From: Ananas comosus
Taxonomy: Eukaryota > Streptophyta > Magnoliopsida > Poales > Bromeliaceae
DNA length: 64,000 nucleotides
Assembly (NCBI RefSeq): GCF_001540865.1
Contig: NC_033637.1
Location: 7,977,133 to 8,041,132 of the forward strand
Reading direction: 5' to 3'
Shown here: one piece after another, positions 42,284 to 53,900 of the stretch
How the letters are laid out: each line of letters begins with the position of its first letter
Position numbering within the stretch: the first letter of the stretch is position 1
Translations under genes and position numbers: made by a program
The notes under the pieces: generated by a model
Database searches by the model: none
Seen by the model: the letters and a program-made list of their open reading frames with translations, nothing else
What the model was told of the DNA's origin: nothing

Positions 42284-43048
42284 GTCTCGTCAATATCAAA
42301 CCAACCCTGCCTTCTGTCCGCCTCGAGACGGAGTGAAATATATATCACATAATCTGCCCCCTGGGCCAGCGATACGATCCGGTGCCACGGCAACTGGGCC
42401 ACATATGAACCGAAAAAAACTAAGTTTGAAACCTTGTTATACCGGAAGAAACTAGACGCAAAACTGTAAAAGGTAAATATACAGGGCTAATTTCTGAAGA
42501 AACCCTTATTAAAGTATGGAATTAATATTTTTAATATGAGAACAATCTTTGTATCACACGGTAACAAGTAATGTTCTAGTAGAAACTGGCTACTGCTGGA
42601 ATTAATGCTTGCCCGCATTGGCATCAAAAGTTGGGCACCGGGTCAAATCTGTTCGGAAACAGAGCTCTTTTAATGTTGGCTTATCTGTCAGTCGCGTCGG
42701 ATCTGCCACTCGGTTGAAAGTTATGAGACAAGTCCGCGGCTCGCTGATTGAACCTCAAACCTTCCACGGTTGACTAGTCAATGTTTTCAAATTATCTGCA
42801 CGTCGACTACAAATTCAAGTGGTGTGCTACTGAGAAAAAGAACGTGATTAGCTCAGCTGGAACTATCAACAAATATTTTTTGAGTAGAATTTTCTTTTTT
42901 AAAAAAAAAATCATAATAACTTCTTCATTTAAATTCAGTTGTTACATAGCTGTTGTAACCTACAACAAGAAGTTTTCATTTGAAGATTGTATTTGGAAAT
43001 TATGATTGTCTGATCAAATTCCTGTAGGCCGTCACATTTTTATTTTTA

Positions 43049-43079
<31 letters not shown>

Positions 43080-43264
43080 TTATTTTTTTCTCAGAACAGA
43101 TCCGCAAAGTGCCCCTAATTTTCATTCCTACCTTGATTGAATCTTTTGGATTAAGTGGACCCCGGTAGAGACCATCGTGCCAATTTCCAGTTTTCAACAT
43201 CGACGGCTTGGGTGTCGCAGATTTCAAAGGCGCCCTCGCAGTGTAGACTAGACCGTGTTGTTGA
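42284..43264. other. Spacer with hexanucleotide microsatellite
   Basis: No gene was recognised. A (TTTTTA)n tract lies at about 43035-43088. Confidence 0.5.
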
Positions 43265-44981
43265 CACTACTATAAAATTGGATTTTATTGACAATTATTT
43301 TTTAAAGTTTTTTGATAATTATAATTATCGTTAAATACTTTCATGACAATTGTGATAATTAACTATCATTATTGATAAGGACGGTAAAAAATATTATGAC
43401 ATTTATTCTATAAAAGTTTAAACAACTGCCGCTAAATACTATCTAACAACAACTATTATAAATATTACTATAATTAATTATATGTGGCATAAAAAATAAT
43501 ACTAGGGGCCTGTTTGGATGCACAGTAAAAAATGTCCATAAAATTTATAAACTGTGGTTTCGGTCTAGATGAAATAGAGAATGCTGCAACTCTAAAAAAT
43601 TCCATGGACTCAATTTAAGACTATTTGGATGCGCATTGTGCAATTTCACAAAATTTTTCTAAATTTTAAAAAATAAAAGTTAAAATTTAAAATTAAAATT
43701 TTAATAAAAATTTAAAATTTAAAATTTAAAATTTATGTGAAATGTGAAAAATTAAATTTTCAAATTTCAAATTTGATGTGAAATGTGAAATTTTAAATTT
43801 TCAATTTTGAAATTTGAAATTTCAAAATTTAAAATTTCAAATTTAACAAATCTAAATTTAATTTTTAAATTTTTTAATTTAAAATTTTAAAATAAAAAAT
43901 TTAAAATTTAAATTTGAAAATTTGAAATTATTAGATTTTAATTAAATTTAAAAAATAAATTTAAAATTTTAAAAATAAATTTAATATTTAAAGTATAAAA
44001 TTGAAATTTGAACTACGAGGTTTGAGATTTGAAATTTAAATTTAAAATTTAATTTTAAAAGTTAAATTTTAAAATTTAAAGTTTGAAATTTAAAATTTAA
44101 ATTTTTAAAGTTAAATTTTAAAATTTAAAGTTTGAAATTTAAATTTAAATTTTAAATTTTAATTTTAAATTTTAAATTTGAAATTTTATTTTAAATAAAA
44201 AATTTAAAATTTAAAAAATTAAATTTAAAATTGAAATTATGAATTTTAATTTAAAATTTTAAAAATAAATTTCAAATTTGAAATTCGAACTATGAGATTT
44301 GAGATTTGAGATTTGAGATTTGAGATTCGAGATTTGAGATTTAAAATTTAAAATTTAAATTTTAATTTTAAATTTTAAATTTTAAATTTTAAATTACTTT
44401 GAAATTTTTAAAATTCAAATTTTAAATTTAAATCTAATTAATTAAATTTTAAAATTTGAAATTCTCTGAGTTTAAAAAATTTAAAATTTGAAATTTATTA
44501 TTTGTTAAACTAAAATTTAAAATTTGATATTCGAAAATAAAAATTTGAATTTATACAATTAAAAAATAAAAAATTTAAAATTTGACATTTAAAATTTGAA
44601 ATTATAAAATTTAAATTTGTTATATTTAGAATTTAAAAATCAAAATTTTAAATTTAAAATTAAAATTTTATTATAAAATTTAAAATTTAAAATCTTTATA
44701 GAAATTTAAAATTTTATTTTGAAATTTAAAAGTTTGAACTTTGATGCATTTTTTAAATAAGGGAGCTTAAGAATGGTGGATTTTTTTTCTTTTGGTTAGA
44801 GTGAATTATACTTTTACTCTTTTTTTTGAAGTATAGTTTAACTATACTCTAAAAATTACGTTACTTTTTTTTCTTCCAAACGCTTCATAGGATATTTTTC
44901 CTACCGACGTAGCATAGTTTAACTATACTACGTTTTTAGAAGTATCCAAACGGGGATTGCCAAATAAGATTTATAGCAGTA
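43265..44981. mobile_element. Possible CACTA (En/Spm-type) element
   Basis: CACTACTATAAAATTGG at 43265 is a typical CACTA terminus, with internal AACTATTATAAAT-type motifs. The right end, TTATAGCAGTA at 44971-44981, would be a degraded TTATAGTAGTG. No transposase is visible, and most of the interior is the block at 43505-44958. Confidence is limited by the poor right end. Confidence 0.35.
43505..44958. mobile_element. Putative TIR element filled with AAATTT repeats
   Basis: The left end GGGGCCTGTTTGGATGC and the right end GTATCCAAACGGGGAT form an imperfect inverted repeat with core TGTTTGGATGC/CGTTTGGATAC. TATAGTTTAACTATAC-like inverted motifs occur near the right end (44833-44931). Between about 43650 and 44760 the DNA is almost pure AAATTTAAA/AAATTTGAA strings. 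No coding capacity is seen. Confidence 0.45.
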
Positions 44982-45144
44982 ATTGTAATTAATATTAAAA
45001 TGCTTGATTCACGGCAAACCACTCTAATAAATTGAAATATTAAAATATAATCATAGCAAAAGAGCATTAATAATTTGTAACAAATAATCCTAACTCACAA
45101 ATTATGATTTTAATATTCAAATTAAATTTCGGACTTGAGTTTCT

Positions 45145-45784
45145 ACCATAGTTAGTTAATTCGGGTATGGCAAAAATTCGGTACGGGTATAATTCGGATA
45201 AAATTCGTCTTCTAATTTTTAAATTTGTTGAAAAATATGGCTAAAAAATAAATTTGTCAATTATTCAGATACGTGATTTATACGGATATTATATGTTCAC
45301 CAATTAAAAATTCGGCTATTAAATTAAGTTTTTTTTCTCTCAAGATTTATGCTATTCCTGATAGAATTAGAGAATAAACGAATTAATAAATAAATAAAAC
45401 TCCGTATTATATCAAACGATAAAAAAATGAATTAATTGAATTAAAACATCGAGAAAGAAGAAGATCAGAATTCTTTATACTTATAAATTCGANNNNNNNN
45501 NNNGGGGGGGGGAGGTTGACGAAAGGTTTATTTTTTTCTTTTTCTGTTTTGGGCGAGGCGAAGGCTTTTTTTTTTCTGTTTCGGGCAAGCCGCGAGGCCC
45601 ACGACCACGAGCGCGAGCGCCCGCCGAACCGTCTTTTTGGCCAAATAATTCGGCGCCCGGGAATTATTCGTGAATAAGTATTTTTTTACCCAAAAACACT
45701 TTTTTTTTCCGAATTTTTTGGAAAAATACGAATACGGCAGTTTAATTTGTTTTTTCAAAAATTCGCGAATTATCTAACTATGGT
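45145..45784. mobile_element. Non-autonomous TIR element (ACCATAGTTAG ends)
   Basis: ACCATAGTTAGTTAATTCG at 45145 is mirrored by CGAATTATCTAACTATGGT ending at 45784, an inverted repeat of about 19 bp with one or two changes. The interior holds ATTCGG(T/G)A-type motifs, an 11-N gap and a G-rich run. The flanking bases do not give a clear target duplication. Confidence 0.6.
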
Positions 45785-46132
45785 TTCCACAACAAAAAAC
45801 TTGTTTGAATTTTAGCCGATCAATAACAAACTCTGAATGATATTAAACACCTAAAAAACTCAAATTCTAAATCCTTAGGCCTTATTGTTCCACTTTTTTA
45901 AGGTTCACTCAGGTCGATGGTAAGATCTGGCTGCTTGCAAAGTAACATTTGTAATTAATAGCAAGAATAAGCAATTCAGTAATAAAAAATAAATGTGAAT
46001 CACAAAAATATTCATTTGAAGTTGAACAAGAAAGGATAATAAAATTAAGGAAAAAATCCAAACAAAATCAAAGCATCAAAAGTTTGCAATAGATTCATAA
46101 TTAAGCAACAGTCATCACCCTCTTTAATGATA
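45785..46132. other. Unannotated spacer
   Basis: No feature was recognised between the TIR element and the Helitron end. Confidence 0.4.
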
Positions 46133-47006
46133 CTAGTGAAGGCCCGCGCTTCGCAGCGGAAAATTCACGCAATTTTTAAAATATTTTTAACAAAATTTTT
46201 TAATTTTTTAATTTTTTAAATCTAATTTAAAATTTTAAACCTCAAAAAATTTAATATAAAATTATATATAATAAATAAATATATATTTATAAATAAAATT
46301 ATATATAAGTTAAAATTAAAATTTATATAAAATTTAAAATTTAAAATTATAAAATTCACTCTCTTGAGCTCTCTCTGCATAGATGTAGGTATAATTATAG
46401 AGTATCAGGGAACCGAATAGCGAAAACAAATATATTCCCCTATCTTTCTAGCTTCTAGATCATTATGATTTATTTAAAATTTTATTTACAATGTTAACTT
46501 CATAGCAGGAATATTGACATCAAACAAAGCATAACGTAAAATGAATTAGTACCCTTATGTATTATTCTATCTTAGTATGTATACGCCTCACTAAAAGCAG
46601 ACCCAATTATCAACTGGAGGAAAATTTAAATGGAAAAATAGCTTACACAGTAATTGCAAAAAAAAAACTACAATTATAGATCTAAATAAATATAGGCCGT
46701 CTAAAAGAAAAATGTCTTGAAAAATATCAGCAGATCATGAGTCGAGAGGAGGAAAATAGGCCTCTTTATGGACCTAGAGGACAATTGAAGAATGGATGCG
46801 CGATTGCGTATGGTATTATCCTTTCTAAGCTTTCCTTTCTTTCATCTATAATAATTGCCCCAAAAAAATACATTCAAGAATTAAGTATTAATAAAGAAAA
46901 ATGGTATACACATAAATTAAATAATTTTTGATTGGATTGAAGGGAAAAGAAAAAAAAAAAAAAAAAAAAAAAAAAGAAATAACAAAAAAAAAACAAAAAA
47001 AAAAAC

Positions 47007-47043
<37 letters not shown>

Positions 47044-48649
47044 GGAAAAAAATTATCAACGACTAGTATAAGCGAGAGTAGGAAAAAAACTTTATAGATA
47101 GCAGCATGAAAAACCTGGGAATGAAGCCTATTCTTCTCATTTCATTTTTGGCTAAGTGCAAATGAGTTAAGAGTAATTTAGAGACCGGCCTCGCCTCTTT
47201 CTTTCTTTTACCCTCTGAGTCATCACTGTCGAAAAAAGAAGTATGGGAATAGCAAAAAGCATGCAATCCCACATGCTTGTTCAAGGTAATATTTTCACCT
47301 TTGCTCAAGAAGAAGAAGAAATGAACAGGAGCATAAAGAAATCAAGAAATAATATTGGGAAAATCACAATGCATTAAAGGACTGGGACAAAGCGAAATGA
47401 TAGCTAATCGGTCAGTCGAAAGGCAAGCCAAGTAAAATGGTTCCGAAACTCACAAATAAAACAAAAAAACCACAAAAAACAAAGATTTCTTCTAAATTAT
47501 GATTGAATATCTTTAAGCCAATCAAAATAACAAATAAAACAAAATTTCTCTTCTAATCAAAATAAGCAAACTATTTGATAAGTTTTTTATACAACTGTGT
47601 TTGATAACTACAATCACATGAACCTAAGAATATATCAAGATAATTTAATGAAGAACAAAGTTAGATCACAGGAAAAACTTATTACTAAATAACATACAAA
47701 AATTCAAAAAGCTAAGCAGTTACGTATCCTGAATACAAACTAGTCATAAAGGACAATTACAAAGTAAGGAGAGATTCAAATATCGTGAAAAGAAAATTAA
47801 GAGAGCCCTGTACCTCCCAGATAACAATTTAAGTATTTTAGGCCATGTATCTTATTAAAAATATTTTCAAGCTGTTTTATACCAGGTCGGTTTTATAGCG
47901 AGAACACCTGCCTAATCTTGAGATGATCTCGATATGATTTCCAAAATCATTTTGCATGTCCCATATGATTACACCTAAAATCTGCAATACGAAAGTTGGC
48001 ATTGGCAGATGCTTGTCATAAAATACATAAGTATTTGCGAGCAGCAGATTCTGAAGAATGACTAAATGCCGCAAACCAGACCATTAGCCGCGAGACACTA
48101 GCTGCACGTCCCCAACAAATAAGTACCAATAACAATAGCCACATGATTCAGAACATACGGAGTGCGTTGCCTATAGTGGCCATCAAACTTCTACTTGTTC
48201 AACGGCAACATTAAAGGAGCCCGTTAGAACTGATGGTGCCAGAGTTAGAAACAATAAACAGCAACACAACATTGCCACATATTGCATCTACATTATAACA
48301 AAGACATTGCCAAAAGTCTTCAAGTATGCACAAAGAAGGCCCTAAAAATAATGGGATGACAGTTAGATTCCGGCACAAACTGGTATGTATAGAAGAATCA
48401 CAGTTGACAAAGCAAAGATTATGGCAATCTAAAAATTGTTTTGGGAAAAGATTCCTCTNNNNNNNNNNNNNNNNNNNNNNNNNCTGTGGGGTCCCGCACA
48501 CGTGACCGCCGCTGCCGCCCGCCCCGCTGTGGGGGCCACCGAGGCCCCCGCCAAACGCGGGGACCCGACGAAGGGGCGCGAGAGGAGCCGGGCGCCGAGA
48601 AAGCGACACGTTGGCCACAGTAGAACTGGGCTTTCATTATATGTATAGA
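46133..48649 (-). mobile_element. Helitron, minus orientation
   Basis: On the minus strand it starts A|TCTATACATATAATGAAAGC at 48649 and ends with a hairpin CCGCTGCGAAGCGCGG, then GCCTTCACTAG|T at 46133. These are the Helitron 5'-TC, 3' hairpin and CTRR hallmarks, with insertion between A and T. The 5' region has the family block CTACTGTGGCCAACGTG near 48620. Inside are GC-rich sequence around a 25-N gap (48459-48483), a poly(A) region (46940-47042) and small frames such as one at 47063-47308 (HACFCYSH-like segment FCYSHTSFFDSDDSEGKRKK) that may be captured exons. No Rep/helicase was found. Confidence 0.75.
46940..47042 (+). repeat. Long poly(A) tract
   Basis: About 100 bp are nearly pure A with scattered G, C and T. 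They may be the tail of a retrosequence or an expanded homopolymer; no LINE or SINE body precedes them. Confidence 0.8.
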
Positions 48650-48652
48650 TTA

Positions 48653-49066
48653 CTAGTGAAGTCACCCGTGCATTGCGACGGGCTAATGTTATAGAAGATA
48701 AAAGATTGACAAAATTAAAATTTTAAAATTTTTTAACTCGTAATGAGACATCAATAAATACAAATAAAAAATATAAAACAGATATATACAAATATGGCAA
48801 AAGTTACAACAGCAAATAAATTATATATAACAATAATGAAAGTTACAATAGCAACTAGATTTTTTTTTTTAACGATTTGTTTAGATAAAAATAAATCATA
48901 TGAATATATTAATTAGAAAGTGGGCGGGTGGGAAGACGAAGCATTGTGTAGAGATGAGGTGAGAAGGCGAAGTATCAAAGAGTGTGGAGAGGGGGTGAAG
49001 GAGGAATTGCCACGTGGCAAATTACATGAGAAATAATAATAATAATAATAATAATATAGGAATAGA
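48653..49066 (-). mobile_element. Short Helitron, minus orientation
   Basis: The minus strand starts A|TCTATTCCTATATTATTATT at 49066. It ends with a perfect-arm hairpin CCCGT CGCAATGC ACGGG followed by TGACTTCACTAG|T at 48653. The 414-bp element is non-coding and contains an (AAT)n run near the 5' end. It lies three bases from the 5' end of the preceding Helitron. Confidence 0.75.
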
Positions 49067-49590
49067 TAATACATCAACTGAAAATTTAATCCAATTATTG
49101 ATTATGAAATAGTTGATTGGTTAATAAACAACAAAAAAAATAATCTAGAGGTGTTATTAATTGAAGGATAAAGCACAGTGATAATATTTGAATTTTCAAA
49201 ATCAAAATCGAAATAAAAAATTTATGCCCAATTCACAATTTAGTTCCTATTAATTCCTGCAAATCAGGTCAAATTTAAGAATTTCAGCAGATTAAATGAA
49301 TCTCATATTAGTGAAAAGAATTTCATAACGAATTCAACAATACTTTAAATCGCCTGAAATGGAGTTAAAATGAGAAAGTTACTCGTTTTAAAAACTAGTC
49401 TCTGAACTAACTTTGTACAATTATAGATTGGTCCTCGGATTAAATTCACTGGTCCAAACAAGACAATGGGCTTGAGCCCATTTAGTTCTATTGGGCCAAC
49501 CATTTAGTTTCTATGGATTCGAAACATACATGAACTTGATTCGAAACTTAGATTAATCAAATAGGCTATACCAATTATATACCTACTACT
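49067..49590. other. Unannotated spacer
   Basis: No gene or repeat terminus was recognised. Confidence 0.4.
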
Positions 49591-49599
49591 ATTAGTCCA

Positions 49600-50160
49600 A
49601 AATGCATCAGTCCTAAATTAGCACCTAAATTTTTTTCTTCAGATTCTTTATCTACCAAATTTAAGACCGCGTGTTGTCCTTCTAAGTAAGATATAGGTTG
49701 CTCTCTTTCACGTCTATAAAATGCTGTTCATCACGTAAATTTATCTTTTTTATATAAGACTTGGGGTTTTAATAATTTTAGTCCATGGGTTCTGAATAAT
49801 TCTATATCTTTGTCTATAGCAATTAGCATGTCTAACTGCATTCCTCCTTCTCTAGAGGCCAGTGTCCTACTAAACATTCTACTTACTAATTTTATTGGGG
49901 TCTTTGCGGATCTTTCTATTATGGGTTTTGTTTTGGAGCTACTTGAAAGAAGTTCCGTGTTGATGGTCTTTTCTGTGGTCTAAATTCTCCTATTTTAAGT
50001 TCAGAAAATTGTTTTGTTAACTCGTCAACAATACTAGTATTTTTCGTCGATGATTGTTGTGCAATTAGTACGCCATGAGAATCTAATTTTCGATGTAGAT
50101 CTAATTTGGTGGGTTTGCATGGCTCCGTTTGTTGCGGGTTACCAAGATAAATTCAAACCT
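49600..50160 (-). pseudogene. Decayed coding remnant, possibly endogenous pararetrovirus-like
   Basis: The minus strand holds two long open stretches in shifted frames. One begins near 50155 with PCKPTKLDLHRKLDSHGV and ends at tandem stops near 49925. The next includes GGMQLDMLIAIDKDIELF, is broken by two adjacent TGA codons (probably ancestral Trp-Trp) near 49735, and reaches LGLMHFGLIVVGI. The last motif resembles the LG.(I/M)H.G.I.V core of caulimovirid-type movement proteins. Base composition is A-rich, unlike neighbouring elements. Assignment is tentative; no reverse transcriptase or coat motif was found nearby, and the copy is clearly dead. Confidence 0.3.
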
Positions 50161-50673
50161 AACCAATATAATTTAGTTTTAGATAACAAAAAACAAAGCC
50201 AAATCAATTAGTGATGTAAAAATCAATTTCGGTTTGGTTTTGGGTTGAAATTCTCTAGATACTCGAGACAATTTGTATAACTTATTGACTAATTTATTTA
50301 ATTTTTGATTTATTATGTTGATCTTCCTGATTGGCTTGAGTTATCAAGTAAAAAAACTTTACGATAATAAGGGATAAATAGTAATGTTTCCCTTAAAAGG
50401 TTTACGAATAATTGATAATATCTCTTTAAAATTTAGAATAATCTATGTATCCTTCCAAATTTTCAATATCTTGTAAAAAATACCCTTCAATTAACTTTCG
50501 GTAATTTATTGGTTAATTAAAATTACCTTCTTTCCTCTGTTTCTTCCCTTTAGTCTTCTTTCTTTCTATGCCGCATATGTCCATCATCACCTCCTCCGAT
50601 CTTCACGACTACTCGAGTCTAATACAAGGAAGTTGAAAATAAAAATAGCGGCCTCTATGCGAATTAGTATATA
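50161..50673. other. Unannotated spacer
   Basis: No feature was recognised. Confidence 0.4.
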
Positions 50674-51104
50674 CTAGTGTAGGCCCGCGCTTCGCGGCGA
50701 AAAATTTATATAATTTATTTAAAATTTAAATTTTTAACTCCCTTTTGTTTAAATCCTGAAATTTGAAATTTACAATTTGCAAATTTAAATTTTAGAAAAT
50801 ACATTTTATCTTAATTCAGTTTGTATATTTTGAATATATGATTTTATATAGAGTTTTGTTGAATTCTAGTTTTTCTAAATTCTAAAGCTTTATATGCATC
50901 GAATAACTCGCTTTACATTTCAAATAATAAAAACTTTTAAATTTTAAATATTTAACTTTAAATTTAGATAGAGAGAGAGAGTGAGAGAGAGGGGAAGGAT
51001 ATAAAATTTAAAATCTAATATTTGAAATCTAAAATTTTAAATTTTTAATTGTAAAAATTGTAAAATTTAGGGAAGCTTCTATCCCCATTTAATATATGTA
51101 TAGA
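50674..51104 (-). mobile_element. Short Helitron, minus orientation
   Basis: The minus strand starts A|TCTATACATATATTAAATGG at 51104. It ends CCGCG AAG CGCGG, a perfect 5-bp hairpin, then GCCTACACTAG|T at 50674. The interior is AAATTT-rich with a short GA tract (50970-50996). It may instead supply the 3' end of the larger element whose 5' end is at 52612. Confidence 0.65.
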
Positions 51105-52612
51105 TAATCTAAATTATTTTTTAAAAAATTATATAGAAAATATTATATATTTTAAAATTTTTATAATAAGAGAAAATAATTAGATTTGATTATAAAGAAA
51201 TAAAAAGTAAGATAAAAAAAAAAATTCTGGCCAGAACCTGGCGCCTTCGCCGTCGCGCTCCTACTGCCCGGCAATACGCCGCGCCCGACGCGCGGAGCCG
51301 CCTTGCGCGGCTGCGGCGACTCCCGCGCCCGATTATCCCGCGCAGCCCCTCCTCAACGATTCCAGCCTTCTCCCGCTGCCGTCGAGTACGCCACTCCGCC
51401 GCCGCGGCAGAAACGACGCCCCCGAAGTCGCTGCAGCCGGAGCCGGACCCAGCTTAAAATTAAATAATTTTTTGTTTCTTGACAGGAACATAGTAAAAAA
51501 AAAAAGGAAGAGCTAGAAAAGAGAGAAAAAAAAGAGCGACCCCGACAGAGGACTGGGTCCCACAACGTACGCCTGCCGCGGCCTGACCTGAGCCTCTCAC
51601 CTCCGCCCCCCGGCTCGCGCCCGGCGCGTCGTGCCGCGCCCGTCAGCCAGTCGCCCGGCGCCCCGCCTCTCCCTCGCTCCGCCGGCTCGTCTGCTCGGGG
51701 CCGCGCCCAGGCCGGAGCCAGCCCCTGCCCTCGCTGCAGTGGCCGCCGCCGACCTCCTGTGACTGCGCCTCGCTCCCGCTGCCCACGCTGTGGCAGAGAG
51801 AGGCGGGGCGCGTGCGGCGCCGGCCACGCCACTCTGCGCCGCGCACGCACAAGAGAGAGAAGAGGGATCTGGGGGGTGAGGAGAGGGAGAGAGGGGGAAA
51901 GAGAGAGAGAGCAGAGGGGGAGGAAAGAAAAATGGGGAGGGAGAAGAGAGGAAGGAGAGTAGAGAAAGCCGGGGGGAAGGAGAGAAAAACGAGGGAGAGA
52001 GAAGGGGGGAAGAGAAAGAGCGGAGGAGAGGGAAAAAAAAAGGAGGATGAGATCAGCGGGGGAGAGAGAGAGAGCGACGGGAGGCTGGGAGAGGGAAGAC
52101 AGAGAGAGAGATGGAGGGGCGCCCTACAGGTGTGGACAAATCCGCGCCAGACGCGCAGGCCCCGCAGGGAGAGAGAGAGAGTGGGAGGCCGGGGTGGGAG
52201 AGCGAGAGGGGAGAGGGGGAGAAGAGAGAGAAAGAAACGAGGTGGGAGAGAGAGAGAGAGAACCCAGGGGAGGAGTGAAGAGAGAGAGAGAGGGAAGAGA
52301 GGGGGCGGGAGCGGGGTGGGAGAGAGAGATCGCCGGGGGGGTGCGCTCGAGCCGCGCTACACGCGCGCGCGCACGAAAGAGAGAGAGAGAGATGAAGAGT
52401 GGGGAGAGAGAGAGAGAAAGAACCAGGGGGGGTGCGTGCGACCCGCGCCCCTTGCACGTGCGAGAGAGAGAGAGAGAAAGAGAGAGAGCCCGGGGGGCCT
52501 GCCATGTGCGCCCCCGCGCTGGTTCCCCTCCGGATCGAAGAGAACTGAGAAGGAGGGGGGGCTCTGAGGAGGCGACGCCACAGTAAAGTTCAACTTTTAA
52601 TATATCAATAGA
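51105..52612 (-). mobile_element. Helitron 5' part with GC-rich and GA-rich cargo
   Basis: The minus strand starts TCTATTGATATATTAAAAG at 52612, followed by TTTACTGTGGCGTCG, a variant of the family 5' block. Leftward are a 650-bp GA/GGGA-rich tract (51850-52500) and GC-rich segments (51231-51460, 51530-51850) that resemble fragments of GC-rich plant exons. No protein family is recognisable. Its own 3' end is not resolved and may coincide with 50674. Frames here are products of low complexity. Confidence 0.5.
51850..52500. repeat. Long GA/GGGA-rich tract
   Basis: Interrupted GAGAGA and GGGAGA strings extend over about 650 bp, with CCGCGC islands. The opposite strand is CT-rich. All long frames across it are Arg/Glu/Gly or Ser/Leu low-complexity artefacts. 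Confidence 0.85.
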
Positions 52613-52777
52613 TATATCCTCGAACGTAAAATATTTATTAGAGCAGAATCAGCCTTTCCGAATCTCAACATGCTTGGCCTCTCCACGAAGTACGAAACCC
52701 CCAGTGACTTCTTCGCCCACGGTTTCAAAACGCTCGATGAAACAACGCGCCTACGAACTTCTGTCCCTTTTGTTTAA
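52613..52777. other. Unannotated spacer
   Basis: No feature was recognised. Confidence 0.4.
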
Positions 52778-52920
52778 GAGCAAGTGGCAAAGGGCTTGGT
52801 GGTTGGTACCTGAGGTCCCAAGTTCGAATCCTAGTTGATTCATATTTCCAGCTAAGTTTATTTCTAAATAAAATAAACGAATCGGGTAGCGTGCTACCTA
52901 GCTCTCTCTCAAAAAAAAAG
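52778..52920 (+). mobile_element. tRNA-derived SINE
   Basis: An RNA polymerase III A-box-like GTGGCAAAGGGCTTGG (52784-52799) and a B box AGTTCGAATCC (52821-52831) are correctly spaced. The body passes through TTTCCAGCTAAGTTTATTTC to a 3' hairpin, GGTAGC GT GCTACC (52885-52898). A CTCTCTCTC stretch and A(9) end it at 52919. Such elements are transcribed by polymerase III and moved by LINE proteins. No clear target duplication was seen. Confidence 0.75.
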
Positions 52921-53865
52921 AATTAGTTAACTAAGTTGGCACGTAATTAATTGTAAGGTGTTGCATGTATCTCCTTTGATAGCGGGAAGTTAGTATTAGT
53001 GGGGAAAAGGAGGAGGTTGCACTTTTAAGGCAGATTTGTTTCATCGAAATTGGATTTTATGTTGAACTAGACTTTGAATTAAAATGGAGTTAGTTGAAAA
53101 TTATTTCTTCCCCACTGTTTATTTTGTAGTTATGAAAATAAAGTTTTATTAGTTCTACCGTTTATCTGCTGAGGAGTGTATGATGTAAAACTATAATTTA
53201 TATATAAATAATAAATAATTTAATAAATAAAAATAATATAATTATATTTTTTATATAATTAAAATTTAATTTAAAGCAACTAAATTATTTTTTTAAATAT
53301 AAATTATAGTAGTACAACAATAAAATTATAAAGTAAAAAAATATTAATACTTAATTTTGGCACATTTTAATTATCAAACTAAATAAAGAAAATATTAAAA
53401 CTTAACTAATAAATTTTTATCATATTTTAAATATGCCAACTGAATAAAAAAATAATTAGTATCATAATTAAATATATTTAAATATAACTATGTTTACCTA
53501 GTATATATTTTTTTTTTCACCTCTCTTCACCGTAATTGACTTCGGCCCACGACGGGCCGAATTCAATTACGCTGATTCAGGTTAACTCGAGTTTCGACCA
53601 TAACTTTTTTACGGCAAGCCAAACAACGGAAATGATCGTTTATGATGAAAACGACTTCCCTCCTCTCCATTTCTGCCCCACTTTCACCCAAACAAATATG
53701 TGCAAAACAAGCAAACTTCCCTTAAACGTGAAAAGCGTCGGCATATATATATTTTTTTAGTTAGAGTATTTTTATAAGATTTAAAAATTTTGAAATAATA
53801 TAAGATAAATTACTTTAAAATTTTAAAAAATATATATATCAATTATTTAGAAGCTTTAAAGGGAT
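52921..53865. other. AT-rich spacer
   Basis: AT-rich sequence without a recognisable gene; a small frame at 53536-53760 has no family features. Confidence 0.45.
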
Positions 53866-53900
53866 ACAAGTGTAGGAACCCGCGCGATGCGGCGGTTGAT
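53866..53900 (-). mobile_element. Helitron 3' terminus, minus orientation
   Basis: The minus strand reads CCGCCGCATCGCGCGG, then GTTCCTACACTTG|T at 53866. It matches the hairpin plus CTAG ends of the other Helitrons with one change (CTTG). The element would extend rightwards and may include the exons at 54524-63361. No 5' end was found in the window. Confidence 0.5.

Noticed and set aside
20233..42288. Target duplication of the outer gag-only element
   Set aside because: The flanking pentamers GCCTT and GTCTC do not match, so I do not claim one even though both LTRs are clear.
42844..42866. tRNA-like text GATTAGCTCAGCTGG
   Set aside because: Only a D-arm-like segment is present. No anticodon arm, T-arm (GGTTCGAATCC) or acceptor pairing follows.
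46940..47042. Poly(A) tract as the tail of a LINE
   Set aside because: No LINE or SINE body or target duplication was found on either side.
51812..52586. Long ORFs rich in Arg, Glu and Gly
   Set aside because: They are translations of a GA-rich repeat that is open in several frames on both strands.
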